Source of the DNA: Paenibacillus sp. J2TS4
GTDB lineage: Bacteria; Bacillota; Bacilli; Paenibacillales; NBRC-103111
DNA length: 64,000 nucleotides
Reading direction: 5' to 3'
Assembly: GCF_018403245.1 (NCBI RefSeq)
Contig: NZ_BOSH01000005.1
Location: 343,330-407,329, forward strand
A program made the position numbers and the translations under genes. How positions within the stretch are numbered: position 1 is the first letter of the stretch; each line of letters begins with the position of its first letter. Shown piece by piece: positions 1-8,711 of this stretch. Under the pieces are notes generated by a model. It had not been told where the DNA came from. It was given only the letters and a program-made list of their open reading frames with translations, and did not search any database.

Positions 1-751
1 ACTTCAGTTTAAAATCGTTTAGCCCCGCCATTTTGGCAAGGGCCTGCAGCGAGGGGGGATCAGCCATACCAGATTCAAGTACTTGTTTAACTCGATGCAA
101 TTTTTGAAGATCGTCTTTAGACAAGCCTCTTGGTCTTGGCGTCAGGTCAAATAATTGAATCATATGCCTATTCAAGAGCTCCAATGCGGAAGCTTCCATC
201 ATGAGCGGGGATCGGTTGTCATTTCTAAAATCCGAGATCAATTGCTTGACCACTGCCATGCTTCTGACATCGATATCAAAATAATAAGCTCGAGACGGCT
301 TACCATCCAAGACCCTGTTAAACTCAAATTGACGATTAAGCGAAGTCGCCAATTGATTGGCCGCGTAGTCAAATAGAGTCACCGGTATGCCCAGCGAGAG
401 CGAAACGTATCGTTCCGGTACAGGGGGGTAGAACCGAGCTTTAAAGTTTTGCATAAAAGCAAGAGCTCCCTTGCCGACTGGAAGCTCATGAAGCTGATCG
501 GACACCATGACTTGACGTTGACCAGAGAGAGCAAACTGGAGTTCTACCATTCGCCCATTTGAAGCGAAAACAAACGGACTGGCTACATGATAGCGAATAT
601 CATAGTACACAATTTCGATTCCGCTGTAAGTCGCGATTCTATAAATGCTCCCGGTACCCACTTCAGGCCGAGGCATAAATGACACCTCATTTTGGGGGCA
701 AAATAAGGATTCATCGAAATACCGTTTATACATCGATGTCAACGATTCCAT
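1..751 (-). CDS. AraC-family transcriptional regulator (partial, C-terminus beyond window)
   Basis: The reading frame is open from an ATG at 751 to the window edge, about 250 residues. The start is preceded by a GTGAGGTGA ribosome-binding site. The N-terminal part resembles the effector-binding region of AraC/XylS proteins. The last visible stretch (PPSLQALAKMAGLND followed by FKLK) is the first helix-turn-helix of the AraC DNA-binding domain. The second helix-turn-helix lies outside the window. It is divergent from the TetR/MFS pair across an A/T-rich intergenic region. The effector cannot be told. Family assignment is confident; the role is inferred. Confidence 0.85.
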   Translation of the reverse strand, partial: MESLTSMYKRYFDESLFCPQNEVSFMPRPEVGTGSIYRIATYSGIEIVYYDIRYHVASPFVFASNGRMVELQFALSGQRQVMVSDQLHELPVGKGALAFMQNFKARFYPPVPERYVSLSLGIPVTLFDYAANQLATSLNRQFEFNRVLDGKPSRAYYFDIDVRSMAVVKQLISDFRNDNRSPLMMEASALELLNRHMIQLFDLTPRPRGLSKDDLQKLHRVKQVLESGMADPPSLQALAKMAGLNDFKLK

Positions 752-797
752 AACAAATCACCTCACATGAATTATTATACGTCCTTTGTAAAAATAA

Positions 798-845
798 ATA
801 AATAATTTATTTATATATTTACATTTACCGCAGGTTTTATATAAT
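798..845 (+). promoter_or_regulatory. Candidate promoter and palindromic operator of the TetR/MFS pair
   Basis: An 8-bp perfect inverted repeat with one central base (ATAAATAA T TTATTTAT, 798-814) is followed by TTTACA (818-823), a 16-bp spacer and TATAAT (840-845), 20 bases before the TTG start at 866. This fits a sigma-A promoter with an operator beside it, as expected for TetR autoregulation. It also lies upstream of the divergent AraC gene. Inference from sequence only. Confidence 0.5.
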
Positions 846-865
846 AAACAAGAGAGGTGGTTAAA

Positions 866-1486
866 TTGGCGCGTAAATTTACTGAGCAAGAACTGGAAAT
901 GATCCGGGGTAAGCTTCTTCAGGAAGGAAGCCGATTGTTCGGCAGATTTGGTCTGAAGAAAACAAGTATCGAGCAACTGACCAAAGCTGCTGGCATCTCG
1001 CCTGCGGCATTTTACAAGTTTTATGCTTCCAAGGAAGAGCTTTATTTCAAAATATTCGAAGATAAAGCCTATCACAATCAGGCCTTGCTCATCGAGGAAG
1101 TCACGAATCAGAATGAAGGCTCTCCCAGCACCGCTATCCGTCAAATGTTAACGAAAGGGATCGAGCAGATCCAGGAAGATCCGTTTCTGGAGCACTCCGA
1201 AGAAGATCTCAATCTCGTCATGCGATCGGTTTCCAAGGATGAGATTGCGGCGCATGTCTTCCGAGACTATATGCAGTTCAGCCCGGTGTTTGAACAACTG
1301 CAGGCAAGCGGCAAAGTGATTTCAGAAGATCCTGAAGTTCTAACAGCCATTGTTCAATTGTACTTTACGATGAACGAACATCGGTCCAAATTTAAGCCGC
1401 AAATATTCGACCAAGCCATGGCACTGCTCTCCGATTGGATTGCCAAAGGATTTACACAGGTTCAGGAGGTGCAGGGAAAACCATGA
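866..1486 (+). CDS. TetR/AcrR-family transcriptional regulator
   Basis: About 206 residues. The N-terminal helix-turn-helix is typical of TetR proteins (GLKKTSIEQLTKAAGIS, then FYKFYASKEELY), followed by an all-helical ligand-binding region. I prefer the TTG at 866, because AGAGAGGTGG lies five bases upstream; a GTG at 857 falls inside that site. The stop overlaps the ATG of the downstream MFS gene (ATGA), so the two are translationally coupled. This is the usual arrangement of a repressor controlling an efflux pump. The inducer is not predictable. Confidence 0.88.
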   Translation: MARKFTEQELEMIRGKLLQEGSRLFGRFGLKKTSIEQLTKAAGISPAAFYKFYASKEELYFKIFEDKAYHNQALLIEEVTNQNEGSPSTAIRQMLTKGIEQIQEDPFLEHSEEDLNLVMRSVSKDEIAAHVFRDYMQFSPVFEQLQASGKVISEDPEVLTAIVQLYFTMNEHRSKFKPQIFDQAMALLSDWIAKGFTQVQEVQGKP

Positions 1487-2880
1487 ATTCACCTTCTGCC
1501 GAGTCGCCCGCTGGGCAAATACTGTCACGATCCGGTATTTTCTCCGCATGTATCGTCTATGTGCTCTTCTTTGCCGTTTTGAATGAATCCGTATTTAATG
1601 TATCTATTCCCCAGATAGCGCAACAGTTTCAATTGCTCCCTTCTCAAGGGAGTTGGATTGTCACAACATTTATCGTTACTTTCGGTATCGGGCAAACGAT
1701 TTTTGCCAAATTGTCCGATCGCTTCGAAATCGGTCCCTTATTGGTCATTGGCATTCTTATTTACGTCATCTCCGGAGTATGGGGAATTATCCTGCAGAAG
1801 TGGTATGCCTGGGTGCTCATCGTCCGGGCTATTCAAGGATTCGGAGCTTCCTCTCTGAAAGCACTCACTCTAGTGGCTGTGGCTCGGTATTTCAGTACAG
1901 AACGCAGGGCGAAGCTTTTTGGTCTGTTTATTTCGGTCGAAGCCATGGCCGTAGCCGCGGGCCCGATAGTTGGCGGATATATCACCTCGACCCTGCATTG
2001 GTCGCTCTTGTTTCTGATCCCGTTGTTTCTGCTTCCGGCGCTCATCTTGTTTCTTAAACTTCCCAGGACGAGTCAAGTTAAGAATAAGGCTAAAGTCGAC
2101 CTGTTCGGGGCAAGCTTGCTTTCGATTTTTATTGCATGTTTGATGCTTGCTTGCACTGAAGCGCAATGGTACTACTTACTGCCCTGTTTGCTTACCCTGA
2201 GCATACTTATCATCCATGTGATCCGCGCCCGGAACCCGTTTGTGGACCCGATATTATTCCGCAATCTTCCTTATCTGATTGGAATCAGTATTAGCTTTAT
2301 TGTGTTCGGTATCATGCTGGGCATCGTTTTTATCGTACCGGTTATGCTGGCCGGTTTGCATCAACTGCCGACGGATCGAATCGGTATCGTGCTATTTCCA
2401 GGCGCCGTTTTCTCGGTGATCTTTGGCGTTATCGCCGGTCAAATGACCGCAAGGAAAGGTCACCGTTTCGTTTTTTACATTGGATATCTACTGATAGGTG
2501 CGGCGTTGCTGCTGTTTGCCGGTATGACGGATAAATCGATCTGGTATATCAGTGGTTCGTTGGCTTTTATCTATATCGGGATGTCGTTTATGCAAACCGC
2601 GCTTACGGAAACAATCACCCGAACGCTGCCCGCTTCGCAAATAGGAGCCGGAATGGGGTTCTATGGGCTGGCCGTTGGTGTTTCAGGCGCTGTTGGAACA
2701 GCCGCCGTATCTTCCTTGTTAAACGTCAAAGCGCTCGCGGTACCCCTCCTTCCTTTTATTGAACAAGCCAACGCTCATATTTACAGCAACCTGTTTCTCC
2801 TTCTTTTTGTTTTATCACTAGCTGCCGGAATCCTGTATTTGGGCATATTCGGAATACGTCCGATAACTCGAAAAGATTGA
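1483..2880 (+). CDS. MFS transporter, DHA2-like drug efflux protein
   Basis: About 465 residues with many hydrophobic segments, consistent with the 14-helix drug:proton antiporters. Motif A (KLSDRFEIG) follows the second membrane helix, and a motif C-like GPIVGGYI lies in the fifth. The start ATG at 1483 follows TTCAGGAGGT and overlaps the stop of the TetR gene. It probably exports a toxic compound and is controlled by that repressor. A strong terminator lies about 80 bases downstream. The substrate is unknown. Confidence 0.85.
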   Translation: MNSPSAESPAGQILSRSGIFSACIVYVLFFAVLNESVFNVSIPQIAQQFQLLPSQGSWIVTTFIVTFGIGQTIFAKLSDRFEIGPLLVIGILIYVISGVWGIILQKWYAWVLIVRAIQGFGASSLKALTLVAVARYFSTERRAKLFGLFISVEAMAVAAGPIVGGYITSTLHWSLLFLIPLFLLPALILFLKLPRTSQVKNKAKVDLFGASLLSIFIACLMLACTEAQWYYLLPCLLTLSILIIHVIRARNPFVDPILFRNLPYLIGISISFIVFGIMLGIVFIVPVMLAGLHQLPTDRIGIVLFPGAVFSVIFGVIAGQMTARKGHRFVFYIGYLLIGAALLLFAGMTDKSIWYISGSLAFIYIGMSFMQTALTETITRTLPASQIGAGMGFYGLAVGVSGAVGTAAVSSLLNVKALAVPLLPFIEQANAHIYSNLFLLLFVLSLAAGILYLGIFGIRPITRKD

Positions 2881-2960
2881 TCCTTACATGTTCACCACGC
2901 TCTCCTTTGCAAATAATGGACAGCGTAGCTGAGCCCAGCGCTAATCCCCAATGAGCCAAG

Positions 2961-2993
2961 AAAAGCCCAAGCTAGTAACCAGCTTGGGCTTTT
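2961..2993. terminator. Bidirectional rho-independent terminator
   Basis: A perfect 13-bp stem (AAAAGCCCAAGCT / AGCTTGGGCTTTT) with a 7-base loop. T-runs on both strands let it end the MFS transcript and any minus-strand reading of the rlmD-like tail at 3017-3055. Confidence 0.85.
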
Positions 2994-3016
2994 ATCCTGG
3001 TAAATATGGCTCTAAA

Positions 3017-3055
3017 TCACTGCATTCTCACTAGCGACACACAGCACTCCTTCCA
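3017..3055 (-). repeat. Degenerate rlmD-tail scar (copy a)
   Basis: On the minus strand this reads WKECCVSLVRMQ then stop, aligning with the end of RlmD-type proteins but lacking the preceding HV. It is followed by a stretch resembling the ones after the copies at 16.9 and 41.3 kb (TTTAGAGCCATATTTACC), then a terminator. It is the outermost and weakest of the candidate attachment scars. Confidence 0.45.
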
Positions 3056-3201
3056 AGAAATTTTAGTATATATGACAAAACTATTGTAGGTTCATCTTCC
3101 TGAACTAAGTGTTAACGATATAAGTTCCTGTCCTCCAACAGTTGCGAATCAAGGGTCAAATAGCCCGCAGGCGAGTAGGTGTTTTCCTATCGCTGAATAG
3201 G

Positions 3202-4113
3202 CTAAATGGTTGTATTCCCCTCCTCTGTAGCGAGAACCTCCCTTGCTGCTTCTATGAAAGATAATATGATGGGTGAAAGCCACTTGTCTTTATGCCATAA
3301 CATCTGTGTATACACGTGCAGGTCCGGAATTTGCCAAGGAAGAGCAACAAGTTCGCCCCGTTCAACTTCGGCTTCCGCTGTTACTTCAGGAAGAAAGGCA
3401 ATACCGATTCCCGTAATTGCACATTGTTTAATGGCTTCGGCATTTTGAAACTCTAAATACGTAATGCTATCAATGCCCTCTTTCTCAAATTGCCGATCAA
3501 ACATAGTTCGATAGGGACAACCCTTTTCATTCGTAAGGAACACTTGTCCGTGAAAATCCTCCAGCTGCAGTACAGTTAGTTTCGCGAGCGGATGGTCTGG
3601 AGCGGCGAAAAAGCGAAAAGTTTCTTCCACCAGCGGCTCCACTGCAAGTCCGCTCGAGCGAATGGATTCGTCCAACATAAAGACGACATCAGCGGTTCCC
3701 TCAAAGAGCGTTTGCTTGAGCTCTTGATTGGGAACGGAGCGGAAGATGAGACGCACTCCCGGATGACGGGAACGAAATAGGTGAAAGACAACTGGAAGCC
3801 GATAGGCGCAAAGAACCTCGTTAGCACTTATCGTTAGGGTGCCGCTTAAATTTTCATTATCATGAACGACGCTGCGAGCTTCGTCCAATTTGTTTAGAAC
3901 GCCTTGGATATGAGTTAAAAAGCGTTTACCCGCACTTGTGAGAACGAGCTGCTTGCCCAAGCGGTCAAAGAGACGAACACCGAGTTCATCCTCCAATGCT
4001 TTTATTTGCATCGTGACGTTGGAGGGGACATAGTTCAGCACTTCCGCAGCCCGACTGAAATTTAAAGTTGATGCAACCGTGCGGAACGTAATCAGTTGGC
4101 GCAATTCCATCAT
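3202..4113 (-). CDS. LysR-family transcriptional regulator
   Basis: 303 residues, the usual LysR length. It has an N-terminal winged helix-turn-helix (FRTVASTLNFSRAAEVL, then VTMQIKALEDELGVRLF) and a C-terminal periplasmic-binding-like effector domain. The start ATG follows AAAGGGGGATCGT. It is divergent from the alpha/beta hydrolase at 4254, with a 140-base shared intergenic region. This is the standard layout for a LysR protein regulating its neighbour. Effector unknown. Confidence 0.92.
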   Translation of the reverse strand: MMELRQLITFRTVASTLNFSRAAEVLNYVPSNVTMQIKALEDELGVRLFDRLGKQLVLTSAGKRFLTHIQGVLNKLDEARSVVHDNENLSGTLTISANEVLCAYRLPVVFHLFRSRHPGVRLIFRSVPNQELKQTLFEGTADVVFMLDESIRSSGLAVEPLVEETFRFFAAPDHPLAKLTVLQLEDFHGQVFLTNEKGCPYRTMFDRQFEKEGIDSITYLEFQNAEAIKQCAITGIGIAFLPEVTAEAEVERGELVALPWQIPDLHVYTQMLWHKDKWLSPIILSFIEAAREVLATEEGNTTI

Positions 4114-4253
4114 ACGATCCCCCTTTTACTTTCAATATAATTGAATATTGCATTGAATTTTATTCACTTTTATTGAGACTATCACAGCTCTATACTAATA
4201 ACAAGAAAGACATTCTAAAGGAATAGTTTCATTTTGAAGGGAGCGGCAACACG
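4114..4253. promoter_or_regulatory. Divergent promoter region, LysR / hydrolase
   Basis: An A/T-rich 140-base intergenic region between divergently transcribed genes, expected to hold the LysR binding site. I see imperfect TTCAAT/ATTGAA-type elements near 4131-4158 but no single clean T-N11-A palindrome. Confidence 0.4.
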
Positions 4254-5273
4254 ATGGATTATGAGATTTTTGATTTGGGTGACGTAACCTTGCAATCAGG
4301 ACTGACGTTACCAAGCGCTTTTCTTGCTTATAAGACTTATGGAAGATTGAATGAAAAGAAAGATAATGTCATCATCTATCCAACTGCTTTTGGCGATCAG
4401 CATGCTCAGAACGAATGGTTGATTGGAGAGGGCATGGCACTAGATCCGAGAGAATATTTCATTATCGTTCCCAATCTGCTGGGCAACGGATTATCCTCGT
4501 CTCCCAGTAACACGCCTCCCCCATTCGACCGAGCTAATTTTCCGCAGGTAACTATCTATGACAACGTTAAATTACAGCATCGACTGGTGACCGAAAAATT
4601 CGGCATTCAAAAGATCGCTCTCGTCGTTGGATGGTCCATGGGAGGCATTCAATCATTCCAGTGGGGGGCAAGTTATCCAGACATGGTAGAACGAATTGCA
4701 CCATTCGCCGGAGTTGCAAAGACTTGGCCGCATACGTATGTAGTCCTGGACGGAATGAAAGCTGCACTCATGGCTGCAGCCCACTTCGATTCAAGCAAAC
4801 TAAATCAGTTGACTTCTGCAGACATGCGCGCCGTTGGACGTGTCTATGCGGGATGGGGCTTATCGCAGGCGTTTTACAGAGAGGAACTTTATCGTGAGAT
4901 GGGATATGATTCATTGGCGGATTTTATGGTTGGCGTCTGGGAAGATAGCTTTATGAAGATGGATCCGCACAATGTCCTGGCCATGTTATGGACAGGCCAA
5001 AATGCAGATATTAGTGCAAACCCCTCCTATAACGGAGATTTCGATGAGGCACTCAAAAGCATTAAAGCACTTGCCTGTGTCATGCCAGGGAGCACGGATC
5101 TCTTCTGTTCGGCGGACGATAACGAATACGAGGCTAAGCTTATACCTAATGCTGTTTTTAATCCTATCAGGTCGATTTGGGGCCATTTTGCCGGTCGCGG
5201 AATCAACCGTGCCGATAATCAATTTATTGATGACAACCTAAAACGCTTGTTGGCGCTTAGTACAAACGGATAG
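4254..5273 (+). CDS. Alpha/beta hydrolase of the MetX (homoserine O-acetyltransferase-like) family
   Basis: 339 residues. The nucleophile elbow is GWSMGG (Ser near residue 128), a candidate acid lies in the STDLFCSADD segment, and the candidate histidine is in WGHFAGRG near the C-terminus. The fold and the FGDQH...LLGNGLSSSP stretch match MetX-like acyltransferases or hydrolases. MetX itself has GGSMGGMQ at the elbow, so a true homoserine acetyltransferase is less likely than a related hydrolase. It is divergent from a LysR gene and not in a methionine operon. The start follows GGGAGCGGCAACACG. Confidence 0.8.
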   Translation: MDYEIFDLGDVTLQSGLTLPSAFLAYKTYGRLNEKKDNVIIYPTAFGDQHAQNEWLIGEGMALDPREYFIIVPNLLGNGLSSSPSNTPPPFDRANFPQVTIYDNVKLQHRLVTEKFGIQKIALVVGWSMGGIQSFQWGASYPDMVERIAPFAGVAKTWPHTYVVLDGMKAALMAAAHFDSSKLNQLTSADMRAVGRVYAGWGLSQAFYREELYREMGYDSLADFMVGVWEDSFMKMDPHNVLAMLWTGQNADISANPSYNGDFDEALKSIKALACVMPGSTDLFCSADDNEYEAKLIPNAVFNPIRSIWGHFAGRGINRADNQFIDDNLKRLLALSTNG

Positions 5274-5505
5274 ATCATCATTAGCATTGGAGCGTTCTAT
5301 CAGGCATAGATCGGGCTTTTGGTTCGCTTGCATCTTATCCAACCATCAACTACCCGCAGGCAGCTATCTAAACGTTTAAATCAATCGTTAAAAATCCAGT
5401 TGTTATTAACCCTATTTCGTCCCCAACCGCCTAGTCATCATAATCCATTATATAGAAAATGGAGGGGCAAAATTATAGGCTCAGGTGTGCAGAATATAAG
5501 GGCTA

Positions 5506-6177
5506 CTATTTTTCTCCATTATTTATAACATTTAAAATCACATCTGCTGCCTTTTTTGCCTCTCCAGAAATTTTAAAACTTTTCGATGTTTTAATTGCAT
5601 TTTCTTTATAAGTATCATCATTTAATATCTGTTCAATCGCTTTTATAAAACTCATTATTTTTACTGTACTTAACGATATATATACCGTTCTACGTTCATC
5701 CCCAACATATTCTTCTACATCACTCACTGATGGTCCTACAAAAGCATACTTATCAGAAAATATTTCAGACATAGGTTGAAATTCTTTAGAAGTGTAAACT
5801 ATCGTATTAGTGTTATTATCATTCTCAATCAAAGAAATAAAATTATCAATCTCATATCCATTTGCTCTCAAAAGTTGGAGCTTCTTATTTATTCGAGGCA
5901 TTCCTATAGCCATACGTATGATTTCTCCAACTCCACGCTTCATCATTTTTACAGTATGCTTATTGAATGCAAATGAAGTTGTGGAACATATATATTTAAT
6001 CTTTAGTTTCTTTGCAAAGAGCTTTCCCCAGATGCACAAAGAATCCGATACTATGCAATCTGGTTTAAAATTTTGTAATTCCTCACAAACCTCTTTATCT
6101 AAATTAATTGTAGTATCAGCGACCATTTCAATTAATGCCGCGAAATCTTTCCCTATCTTATTCTCATCTTCTTGCAA
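5506..6177 (-). pseudogene. Macrolide-type glycosyltransferase remnant, truncated and internally deleted
   Basis: The 223-residue frame resembles MGT/YjiC-like UDP-glycosyltransferases (roughly 400 residues) but lacks the N-terminal Rossmann start. It jumps from YISLSTV straight to a C-terminal helix region (IKAIEQILNDDTYKENA), so the nucleotide-sugar-binding core is missing. At its 5' end it overlaps the truncated AbrB-like gene, a deletion junction. It is A/T-rich compared with its neighbours, suggesting transfer. It is not expected to be active. Confidence 0.75.
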
Positions 6178-6298
6178 TATTAAATAGATCTCGTACCTCC
6201 TTTGGAATTACGATCTGTCCTTTTGGACCAACCTTAACTGACCCTATAAATTTACCCTCAAGCTTTTCATCAGGCAGCTTTATATTATTATTTTCCAT
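6164..6298 (-). pseudogene. Truncated AbrB/SpoVT-type DNA-binding protein
   Basis: 44 residues starting at 6298 after a GGAGAGATGATAT ribosome-binding site. The stretch KVGPKGQIVIPKEVRDLF is the swapped-hairpin AbrB/MazE/SpoVT DNA-binding motif. After LFN the frame runs into glycosyltransferase sequence and stops, so the C-terminal half is lost. It may have been a regulator upstream of another gene before the deletion. Confidence 0.72.
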
Positions 6299-6438
6299 AT
6301 ATCATCTCTCCTTGCATTCTCTGTTCGATAGAATAACTTTTCATACTATGTATTGCTTGTTATACTTATGATGCTTTTTCATGTTGAATTTTTCAATAAA
6401 ATATTATACGTGCGGTTATCAAATGATCTCTAACCTGG

Positions 6439-7197
6439 TTACTCATCTCTCGCAAGATCATAATGGCGAATGACTTTCGTCAGATAAGGTTCTCCTTTAC
6501 TAATTAAATCCTGTTCTCCCCGGCTCCATTGACCACGGTCACTATCCACTCTTAGCAGAGCCTCCATCGCTTGGGCATTGCCAGACGTTACGCTAGTAAC
6601 CATCGTTTGCCAATCCTTGTAAAGCTCTTCAACCAGCTCTGACTCTATAGGCACTTCGCTCGCCTGATAAGCTGCTGAATATAAAATCAGTCTTCGGAAT
6701 TCATTGTAAAATTCAAAAACAGCCTCCTCTGTCTGGAACACTTCCTGAAAAACCGCATAGTCCTCTTCCGGAAAATCATATTCGCCCCAATGGTCAATAG
6801 CGTCCATTTCCAATACATTCATCAGGCCGGCTAACAGTTCCCACGGTATTTCATACCCTGCCGCCCGCAGCTTCCGGGAAACTTCAATGCCCTGCAGCTT
6901 CGCCTTGATCCCTTCCAACTGTCTCCGCAGCATTATACTTTGGGCATACAGTTCTTTTTCCACAGCGTTGTCTGAATCCGAATCATTCAGTTTATTTTTA
7001 ATTTGCTCTAACGAAAGCCCCAAGCTTTTGTAGTAATTAATTCGGGTTAGTTTCCTCAGATGGACCTCAGTGTAGGTCCGGTGTCCTTTGGCATTTTTAA
7101 TAGCCGTTAAAATTCCTTCATTATCGTAATATTGCAAAGTCCTTCTGGAAACTCCACTTATTACAGCCAGCTCTTTTACTGAATAAGTTTTCGTAAT
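6439..7197 (-). CDS. MerR-family transcriptional regulator (TipAS-like C-terminus)
   Basis: The MerR DNA-binding domain begins TYSVKELAVISGVSRRTL then QYYDNEGIL, followed by a dimer helix and a C-terminal region resembling a TipAS-type domain. The complete domain requires translation from about 7197, where the only candidate start is ATT, nine bases after GGAGG. No ATG, GTG or TTG lies between the upstream hydrolase stop (in the same frame) and the TTG at 7137, which would cut off half the helix-turn-helix. It lies 18 bases after the hydrolase and is probably co-transcribed. Total about 252 residues. Confidence 0.82.
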   Translation of the reverse strand: MTKTYSVKELAVISGVSRRTLQYYDNEGILTAIKNAKGHRTYTEVHLRKLTRINYYKSLGLSLEQIKNKLNDSDSDNAVEKELYAQSIMLRRQLEGIKAKLQGIEVSRKLRAAGYEIPWELLAGLMNVLEMDAIDHWGEYDFPEEDYAVFQEVFQTEEAVFEFYNEFRRLILYSAAYQASEVPIESELVEELYKDWQTMVTSVTSGNAQAMEALLRVDSDRGQWSRGEQDLISKGEPYLTKVIRHYDLARDE

Positions 7198-7215
7198 GGA
7201 ACTCCACCTCCATCT

Positions 7216-8208
7216 CTACGGCTCCAATCTTGTCAAAAACATCTGAATTCTCTCCGCGAGTTCCTCGGGATACTCCCCATTAATAGCATGAGATGCCTGG
7301 TCAAACAGTACGGCTTCGCTTTGCGGATGCGTCAAGCTTTCTTCAGCAGCAGCAAAAGCTTTGTCAGGATTGTGCATTATTGATTCTCCTCCAAGAATAG
7401 CCAGCGTGGGAACAGTCAAAGATTCCAGTTCCTCTTTACTTATCTTTTGCGGCATAGGCAGCTTGCTTTTAAAATTTCTCATCCCGGCTTCAACGAGCCT
7501 CGCTATAGGTTCATCCTCGATATCGGCACCTCCGGAAATATCGCTTAACATTCGGTCCCTTATAGATTTGGGAATGAACGGCACGGAAGCCGGAATCGAG
7601 GCTAAAACCGTTTTTAAAGGAAGCGTATCAAACACGTACACAGGTTCAACTAAAATAAGTGATTTCACCTGCGGAACCTCTTCCTGAACAAGTAAATTCG
7701 CAGCACTCCATCCTCCAAATGACAACCCTAGCAGGTGGATTTCTGCTTCATCTAATGAGGTTACTACTTCTTTTAACCAAGTCGCCTGGTCCTGTATCGT
7801 TTGGATTCTGGCGTTTTCGACACTCAGCCCAGGCTCTCCAATCAAATCGATTGTGTATACCGGTCTCTCTTGAATCAGGCCTTGTAAATTAGCTTCCCAC
7901 ATTGGCGTAGAAGCGGACTTCCCGGGCAATAAAAGCAATGGGGCGCGCTCTGTCTCGGATGCCTGGAACTTGTAAAGCTTGACTTGACCAAATGATGTGA
8001 TGAGCAAAGCTTCTTCCGCAGGCTCCGGCAGGTAAGACATCGCTTCGCTATAAGCTTCCATAAACTCCAGCTCTCCTTCCTTATCTATAAAAGAAGAGAC
8101 TGAGCCATCATCATAAAACAAGCTGAAGTAACCCACTACACCAGCAAGCAATATAAATATTAAAAAATACCATCTTTTCTTTATCTTCCTTCTTTGCCTT
8201 TTCTCCAT
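7216..8208 (-). CDS. Membrane-anchored alpha/beta hydrolase
   Basis: 330 residues. A basic N-terminus followed by a hydrophobic segment (residues about 13-30) suggests a signal anchor, placing the enzyme outside the membrane. The nucleophile elbow is GLSFGG, preceded by a PGKSAS oxyanion-type turn; the likely catalytic His is in ASHAING. The start ATG follows GAGGGATTAGGGGTA. The first gene of a pair with the MerR regulator. Substrate unknown. Confidence 0.82.
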   Translation of the reverse strand: MEKRQRRKIKKRWYFLIFILLAGVVGYFSLFYDDGSVSSFIDKEGELEFMEAYSEAMSYLPEPAEEALLITSFGQVKLYKFQASETERAPLLLLPGKSASTPMWEANLQGLIQERPVYTIDLIGEPGLSVENARIQTIQDQATWLKEVVTSLDEAEIHLLGLSFGGWSAANLLVQEEVPQVKSLILVEPVYVFDTLPLKTVLASIPASVPFIPKSIRDRMLSDISGGADIEDEPIARLVEAGMRNFKSKLPMPQKISKEELESLTVPTLAILGGESIMHNPDKAFAAAEESLTHPQSEAVLFDQASHAINGEYPEELAERIQMFLTRLEP

Positions 8209-8344
8209 TACCCCTAATCCCTCCTACTCTCTCTAAAATCAAGATATACTATTACGTAACGTAATACGCAAGTGCAGGGTAATATCTCAGGCTGTTGAAA
8301 AATAAGGCCTCTATCAATAAACTGAAACATAATCGGCGACTGGC

Positions 8345-8370
8345 TACACGTTACAATAAATTAACGTGTA
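8345..8370 (+). terminator. Stem-loop, possible terminator
   Basis: A perfect 9-bp stem (TACACGTTA / TAACGTGTA) with an 8-base loop, followed on the plus strand by a T-rich tract. No plus-strand gene feeds into it within the window, so its role is uncertain. Confidence 0.4.
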
Positions 8371-8633
8371 CTTTTGTTGCTTTTTTAAAGTTAGCTTCCT
8401 CCATGATTTGGTTTGACCGCCCACCTTTCAGGAGAAATCATATTGAAAATCTTTAATACTTCGAGTGGTGGGCTAGTTGGGTTGAATGACAGCATAGCGT
8501 TGTAGTGTCTCCATACACAGGTATTATTAGGATACATCAGCAACGAGAAGAAGTTAGGCTTACGTTGAAAATAACTATACTTAAAATAAACCATTTATCA
8601 CCTCTCTCATTTCTTGAATAACTCGGATAGCTT

Positions 8634-8672
8634 ACAAAAAAGGCAGGAATGCTGTAGTCTCGGCATTCCTGC
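8634..8672 (-). terminator. Rho-independent terminator of the kinase/ABC operon
   Basis: A 10-bp stem (GCAGGAATGC / GCATTCCTGC) followed on the minus strand by CTTTTTT, about 40 bases after the kinase stop. Confidence 0.8.
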
Positions 8673-8711
8673 GCTTCCCGTACCAGTACTTATCTTATCT
8701 TTTCTTTCTTC

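Noticed and set aside
4254..5273. Homoserine O-acetyltransferase metX.
   Set aside because: The elbow is GWSMGG instead of GGSMGG and there is no methionine gene context, so only the family is claimed.
8391..8594. A 67-codon minus-strand frame with an acceptable start.
   Set aside because: No recognisable domain, no conserved context, unusual composition. Left out as a likely chance frame.
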